Assembly (NCBI GenBank): GCA_949298295.1
Contig: CASFWS010000077.1
Location: 1 to 6,056 of the forward strand
DNA: 6,056 nt
Reading direction: 5' to 3'
DNA from: an uncultured Bacillota bacterium
Lineage (GTDB): Bacteria > Bacillota_I > Bacilli_A > RFN20 > CAG-826
In this document: piece by piece, positions 5,681 through 6,056 of the stretch
Layout of the letters: every line of letters begins with the position of its first letter
Position numbering within the stretch: position 1 is the first letter of the stretch
Translations under genes and position numbers: made by a program
The notes under the pieces: generated by a model
What the model saw: only the letters and a program-made list of their open reading frames with translations
What the model was told of the DNA's origin: nothing
The model's database searches: none

Positions 5681-6056
5681 TTCATCTGCTCGATGAGCGT
5701 CTCGGCCTCGGCCTGGTATTTAGCGGCCGTCTCCTCGATATCGGCGCCGTTCATGTTGACGTCGGTAAGAAGATAGCCGAGCTCGCTCCACATGATGTCC
5801 ATCTCGGGCCGGGAAGGCATCGGGATGGCATTTTCGGCCTGTTCCTGGATGGCTTTCACGATGGCGTTGTCGCTTACCCCTTCGATGTCGTAAGCCGCCT
5901 CGAGGGCCGGGGCGCAGCCGCTAACGAGGGCAAGTTCCCCTTGGACGGCGGGGTCGAGGAAGCATTCCATCACCGCCCTGATCCTTTCCCGGCGGGCGCT
6001 GTCCTCACATTTGACCTTCAGAGCCTGAATGCCCTGAACGCCGCTATAGGGAGAAA
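5677..6056 (-). CDS. malE: Extracellular sugar-binding protein of the ABC transporter, MalE-like (partial, N-terminus off the right edge)
   Basis: The C-terminal 125 residues of a solute-binding protein. The open frame continues without interruption to the right edge, so the GTG near 5973 is not a real start. The visible part begins SPYSGVQGIQALKV, like the GVQG block of MalE proteins. LDPAVQGELALVSGCAPAL follows, matching the conserved end of the family where helices pack after the hinge, then AIPMPSRPEMDIMW, like the maltose-binding IPQMSAFW region. It closes with a helix (AKYQAEAETLIEQMK). The protein should bind maltodextrins outside the membrane and deliver them to the MalFG pair. The signal peptide or lipobox is outside the window. 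The stop TGA overlaps the malF ATG by 4 bases. Binding-protein identity is strong; maltodextrin specificity is inferred from the amylase and permease types. Confidence 0.85.
   Translation of the reverse strand, partial: SPYSGVQGIQALKVKCEDSARRERIRAVMECFLDPAVQGELALVSGCAPALEAAYDIEGVSDNAIVKAIQEQAENAIPMPSRPEMDIMWSELGYLLTDVNMNGADIEETAAKYQAEAETLIEQMK

Overview
The window carries a maltodextrin-type sugar uptake and degradation operon, a threonine tRNA gene and one AAA ATPase gene. Every gene I can support is on the minus strand, so transcription runs from the right edge (6056) to the left edge (1). TGA is a stop codon (end of the binding-protein gene), Shine-Dalgarno sequences are strong, the tRNA encodes its CCA end, and a LacI-family regulator sits with a CUT1 sugar transporter that lacks its own ATPase gene in view. 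Together these fit a Firmicutes-like bacterium, possibly a fairly GC-rich Bacilli/Erysipelotrichia-type lineage. That placement is inference; nothing here fixes the genus.

Right and centre (6056 to 1194): the 3' end of a sugar-binding protein gene, two CUT1 permease genes (MalF-like, then MalG-like), a cytoplasmic GH13 neopullulanase/cyclomaltodextrinase-type amylase, and a LacI-family repressor. The junctions are a 4-base ATGA overlap, a 23-base overlap, a 3-base gap and a 4-base gap, so this is one tightly coupled operon. The binding protein should catch maltodextrins outside the membrane, the permease pair imports them, the amylase hydrolyses them in the cytoplasm, and the last gene probably feeds back on the operon. 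The operon promoter and the repressor's main operator should lie beyond the right edge.

Middle (about 1193 to 961): a self-contained tRNA-Thr(GGT) unit with a good sigma-70-type promoter, a cloverleaf with encoded CCA, and a clear rho-independent terminator.

Left (960 to 1): the 5' two-thirds or so of an AAA_14/DUF4143-type ATPase gene, running off the left edge. Its start region holds a 38-bp near-perfect palindrome that covers the ribosome binding site, plus a short direct repeat just upstream. This is the least explained part of the window. Sampled 60-base stretches of the ATPase gene are less GC-rich than sampled stretches of the sugar operon.

No CRISPR array, insertion sequence or obvious new multi-gene system is visible. 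The many long plus-strand reading frames are shadows of the GC-rich minus-strand genes. No stretch longer than 300 bases is without a gene.
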